NCBI GenBank assembly: GCA_964516095.1
Contig: CAZEYS010000029.1
Span: forward strand, 1 to 17,141
Direction of reading: 5' to 3'
DNA length: 17,141 nucleotides
Source: Hydrogenothermus sp964516095
GTDB lineage: Bacteria; Aquificota; Aquificia; Aquificales; Hydrogenothermaceae
The notes beneath the pieces were generated by a model. The model saw only the letters and a program-made list of their open reading frames with translations, was not told the origin of the DNA and did not search any database. This document shows positions 14,689 through 17,141 of the stretch, in pieces. The position numbers and the translations under genes are program-made. Each line of letters begins with the position of its first letter. Position 1 is the first letter of the stretch.

Positions 14689-15189
14689 ATGAATCCAAAA
14701 GTTGAAAGAGCAATTTACTTAGGAATCATCTTTGTGCTGGCAGTTTTAGTTCTAAGTTTTGGTAAAAAAGAAATAGAACTGCAAAAACAACTTCCTTTAA
14801 CAGCTGAACAGCTATACAAATTAATGGGAAATCCAAGAATTAATTTACAGGTTATAGATGTAAGACCTTATGAGCCTTCTGAGGAAGAAGAAGATGATGC
14901 AGAAGATTATGATTTTTATACACTTTCTCACATTCCAGGTTCAATTCCATTACCAGATTGCGATGAATCAAAGGCTCCTAAAGACGCTCTTCCTCACATT
15001 AACTACTATTTACCTACAGTTATAGTCTCAAGAGATGGAAACCCTGAAATATTTAAAAAATGTGCTAAGAAATTCAAGATTGTAAGAAACCTAAAAGGTG
15101 GAATGCAAGCATGGCTTGATGCTGGATATCCAACTGAAGAAGATGAATATCAACCTCCAGCAGCAGGTGGTGGTGGTGGTTGTCTATAA
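14689..15189 (+). CDS. Membrane-anchored rhodanese-fold protein lacking the catalytic Cys, with Gly5-Cys-Leu tail
   Basis: A 166-residue protein with an N-terminal membrane helix (about 9-24) and one rhodanese domain (about 36-148): VIDVRPYEP at 55-63, SHIPGSIPLP at 80-89 and LKGGMQAWLDAGYP near the end. The active loop, where CRxGNRS is usual, reads SRDGNPE (114-120), so the sulfur-accepting Cys is Ser114. The chain ends AAGGGGGCL, putting Cys165 on a flexible glycine arm; C91 and C125 are the only other Cys. An acidic insert (65-73, EEEEDDAED) extends the loop before HIPG. Ribosome site GGTGGAGGAG runs just upstream, overlapping the small-protein gene. With its anchor it probably faces the periplasm. 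It may be a sulfur carrier or binding partner rather than an enzyme. Confidence 0.82.
   Translation: MNPKVERAIYLGIIFVLAVLVLSFGKKEIELQKQLPLTAEQLYKLMGNPRINLQVIDVRPYEPSEEEEDDAEDYDFYTLSHIPGSIPLPDCDESKAPKDALPHINYYLPTVIVSRDGNPEIFKKCAKKFKIVRNLKGGMQAWLDAGYPTEEDEYQPPAAGGGGGCL
15166..15180 (+). repeat. (GGT)5 microsatellite encoding the Gly arm
   Basis: Five uninterrupted GGT codons encode Gly160-164 of the anchored rhodanese-fold protein, right before the Cys165 codon. Slippage here would change arm length in whole codons without breaking the frame. Confidence 0.9.
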
Positions 15190-15195
15190 TAACGT

Positions 15196-15225
15196 AGGGG
15201 CTTCTCAGCCCTTGTCCTTTTATTT
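15196..15225 (+). terminator. Terminator-like hairpin between anchored rhodanese and molybdoenzyme genes
   Basis: AGGGGCT (15196-15202) and AGCCCTT (15207-15213) form a 7-bp stem with one G-T pair and a TCTC loop, followed by a T-rich stretch (GTCCTTTTATTT, 15214-15225). It has the shape of a Rho-independent terminator, though the U-run is interrupted. It may end or attenuate the upstream transcript. If it is strong, the molybdoenzyme gene needs its own promoter in 15226-15260; only AT-rich sequence without a clear hexamer pair is visible there. Confidence 0.6.
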
Positions 15226-15275
15226 AAACTATGTTAAGAATAAAAAATATCTGTAAGTTAAAAGGAGGTAAAATA

Positions 15276-17141
15276 ATGGCCTTATCAAGAAGAAACTTCT
15301 TAAAAGCTCTCAGTGTAACAGGAGCAGGCCTCACAGTTGGCGGCAACGCTGCCTTTGCAAAAGATAAAGCCCTTATAGTGGAAGACCCAAGGGCATCTTA
15401 TCCAAACAGTTCTTACACAGAAAATATGTACAGGAAAGAATTCGCTTACACTTACGGTAAAAAAGAAGAACACGGAACTGCTTATCACTGTGTTAACTGT
15501 CAGGGTAACTGTGCATGGGATGTCTGGGTAGACAATGGAATAGTTACAAGAGAAAACCAGGTTGCTAACTATCCACAGATTAATGCTAAGATACCTGACT
15601 TTAACCCAAGGGGTTGTAACAAAGGGGTACAACACTCACAGGTTATGTATGAAAAAGATAGAATACTCTATCCTCTTAAAAGAGTAGGAAAGAGAGGAGA
15701 AGGTAAGTGGAAAAGAATAACATGGGATGAGGCTATCACAGAAATAGCAGAAAATATCTACAAAACAATGCTTACAAAAGGTCCTGAAGGATTATACGTA
15801 CACGTTGGAGCTGGAATGCTTACTGAAGCAAGAGCAGCTTCAGGAAAAAGACTTGGAACACAGCTTGGAGCACAAAGACCTTATATTGCTTCATATGTTG
15901 GTGATATGTTCGCCGGTGTTACTGCAGTATATGGAGAAGGTAACGTTGGTTGTACATGGGATTACTATTACACAGTAAACACACAAGTATGGTGGGGAAT
16001 GAACCCTAACACTTCCAGAATTCCAGACGCACACTTTGTATGGGAAGGAAGATACAACGGTGCAAAAGTAATAGTTATATCTCCTGAATTCAACTCAACT
16101 GCAACTCACGCAGATTTATGGATACCTATTAAAGCTGGATACGACGGCCACCTTGCAATGGCTGTAATTGATGAAATTATCCAGAAAAAGATGTACAAAC
16201 CTGAATTTGTAAAACACTTTACAGACCTACCATTCTTAGTTAGACTGGACAACCAAAGATTTTTAAGACTTGAAGATATAGATACAGAAAACCCTCCTGA
16301 AGAATTTGATAAAGAACTATTTGAAACATTTAAAGCTAAAGCAGAAGAAGAAGGAAAAGAGTTTGAACCAGAAGCTTGCTTCTTCTCATGGAATACAAAA
16401 ACTAATAAACTTGCATTAATGCCGGGAACAGAAGGAAACCCTGTAAAAACTTTAAGATTACACGATGTTGCGTGGGATATAGATCCTGCACTTGAAGGAA
16501 CTTGGGAAGTTACATTAAAAGACGGTTCAAAAGTAAAAGTTACAACAGTATTTGAGCTTCTAAAAAAAGAAGCCAGAAAATTCAGCAAAGAAAAAACATG
16601 GAAACTTACAGGCGTACATCCAAAATTAGTTGAGGAATTGGCAAAAGATATAGCACTTCCTAAAGTAGTCCAACTTACTGTAGGTTTCTCAATTGGTAAA
16701 TACTTCAATGGAGTGCTAAACCACAGAGCTATAGCAGCAATTCCAGGATTAACTGGAAGACTTGGTCCATTTGGTGGATTGTCAACAGAAAATGAAATGG
16801 CTATTTCAGGAATGGGTAAACTCTCAGGATTTGGAGGAAAATACAAACAGAGATTTGCATCAGGATTTGTAAGTGAGTTTGTATATGGAGACCTCATAAA
16901 AGATGCAGAAAAACTATACAGCGATGAAGACGTAAAAAGAGCAACAGGACTTTCCAAAGAAGAATACTTCAAGAGAATGAGAGAAATTCTTGATAACTTT
17001 GGAAATGATGAAAAATGGGCTAAAAACCTCCATAAAAAAGATGGAAAACCTTACTGGGATACTTTTGAAACAGTACTTCTCTTTGCAGACTCAAGATTCA
17101 GAAGAAACAAAGGTACTACTTACAGAGAAGCATTCTTAAAA
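15276..17141 (+). CDS. Tat-exported type II (NarG-like) molybdopterin oxidoreductase, catalytic subunit (partial)
   Basis: The first 622 residues of a molybdenum-bisMGD enzyme. A Tat signal is clear: SRRNFLK (4-10), a hydrophobic stretch and AFA before a likely cut near 28. The FS0 iron-sulfur motif H71-x3-C75-x3-C79-x34-C114 starts with His as in NarG, EbdA, DdhA and SerA, and Asp229 (CTWDYYY) lies where the Mo-binding Asp of this type II group sits; TRIPDAH-like SRIPDAHFVWE follows. So the enzyme is type II and exported. The substrate is not readable: neighbours suggest a sulfur or selenium compound, while nitrate, chlorate or perchlorate are family alternatives. ATG chosen for the GGAGG site seven bases upstream and the Tat start; an in-frame ATG at 15231 has no such support. 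Partner Fe-S and heme or anchor subunits would lie beyond the window. Confidence 0.88.
   Translation, partial: MALSRRNFLKALSVTGAGLTVGGNAAFAKDKALIVEDPRASYPNSSYTENMYRKEFAYTYGKKEEHGTAYHCVNCQGNCAWDVWVDNGIVTRENQVANYPQINAKIPDFNPRGCNKGVQHSQVMYEKDRILYPLKRVGKRGEGKWKRITWDEAITEIAENIYKTMLTKGPEGLYVHVGAGMLTEARAASGKRLGTQLGAQRPYIASYVGDMFAGVTAVYGEGNVGCTWDYYYTVNTQVWWGMNPNTSRIPDAHFVWEGRYNGAKVIVISPEFNSTATHADLWIPIKAGYDGHLAMAVIDEIIQKKMYKPEFVKHFTDLPFLVRLDNQRFLRLEDIDTENPPEEFDKELFETFKAKAEEEGKEFEPEACFFSWNTKTNKLALMPGTEGNPVKTLRLHDVAWDIDPALEGTWEVTLKDGSKVKVTTVFELLKKEARKFSKEKTWKLTGVHPKLVEELAKDIALPKVVQLTVGFSIGKYFNGVLNHRAIAAIPGLTGRLGPFGGLSTENEMAISGMGKLSGFGGKYKQRFASGFVSEFVYGDLIKDAEKLYSDEDVKRATGLSKEEYFKRMREILDNFGNDEKWAKNLHKKDGKPYWDTFETVLLFADSRFRRNKGTTYREAFLK

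Noticed and set aside
15231..15275. In-frame upstream ATG for the molybdoenzyme, and the idea of a tiny leader peptide
   Set aside because: No ribosome site precedes it, and it would bury the Tat motif 18 residues in; GGAGG before 15276 decides the start.
16106..16972. Long open frame of 288 codons on the minus strand
   Set aside because: It lies wholly inside the molybdoenzyme gene, encodes a Ser/Phe/Pro-rich sequence without motifs, and has no ribosome site; it is a mirror of strongly biased codons on the other strand.
1..17141. CRISPR array, tRNA/rRNA genes, insertion sequences, toxin-antitoxin or phage modules
   Set aside because: No regularly spaced repeats, no cloverleaf or rRNA-like GC-rich stretch, no transposase and no phage genes other than the cellular-looking rusA were seen on reading both strands.

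Overview
The window looks like chromosome from a low-GC, thermophilic, sulfur-metabolising bacterium of the Aquificota, most likely a Sulfurihydrogenibium-type member of the Hydrogenothermaceae. This is inferred from AT-rich coding, Lys/Glu/Ile-rich proteins, very tight gene packing, a chromosomal RusA resolvase and a rhodanese/YedE/molybdoenzyme locus. It is a judgement from gene content and composition, not from a search.

Left part, 1-8135. The 5' end of carB runs leftward off the edge. It diverges from gmhB, which has an extended -10 promoter. Then follows one long rightward gene string with gaps of a few bases or overlaps: an ABC-type Zn/Mn transporter (ATPase and permease), an HD-GYP phosphodiesterase with a decayed GGDEF domain, a fused RsbT-like kinase/RsbX-like phosphatase, an RsbR-type STAS protein, an active-looking GGDEF diguanylate cyclase, a YggS-family PLP protein and an NfeD-family membrane serine protease. 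The four middle genes form a compact cassette joining a phosphorylation partner switch to both making and breaking c-di-GMP.

Middle part, 8132-12111, leftward. A RusA Holliday-junction resolvase, a MgtC/DUF4010 membrane protein and purL (FGAM synthase II) lie head to tail. purL and nfeD converge and overlap by 4 bases, with no terminator between them.

Right part, 12112-17141, rightward. A 236-base divergent intergenic region holds a plausible promoter whose -35 is covered by an inverted repeat. It drives a sulfur (or possibly selenium) locus: an exported two-domain rhodanese, a YeeE/YedE-family thiosulfate/sulfur-compound transporter, an unlisted 44-residue single-pass membrane protein, a membrane-anchored rhodanese-fold protein that has lost the catalytic Cys but ends in a Gly5-Cys-Leu tail, and, after a terminator-like hairpin, a Tat-exported NarG-like (type II) molybdenum oxidoreductase cut by the window end. 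A reasonable model is a periplasm-facing pathway in which rhodanese-type carriers handle sulfane sulfur, YedE moves a sulfur compound across the membrane, and the molybdoenzyme oxidises or reduces a sulfur or selenium oxyanion.

The two most unusual items are the minimal c-di-GMP/partner-switch cassette (2697-6166) and the Cys-to-Ser rhodanese with a SoxY-like C-terminal Gly/Cys arm (14689-15189).
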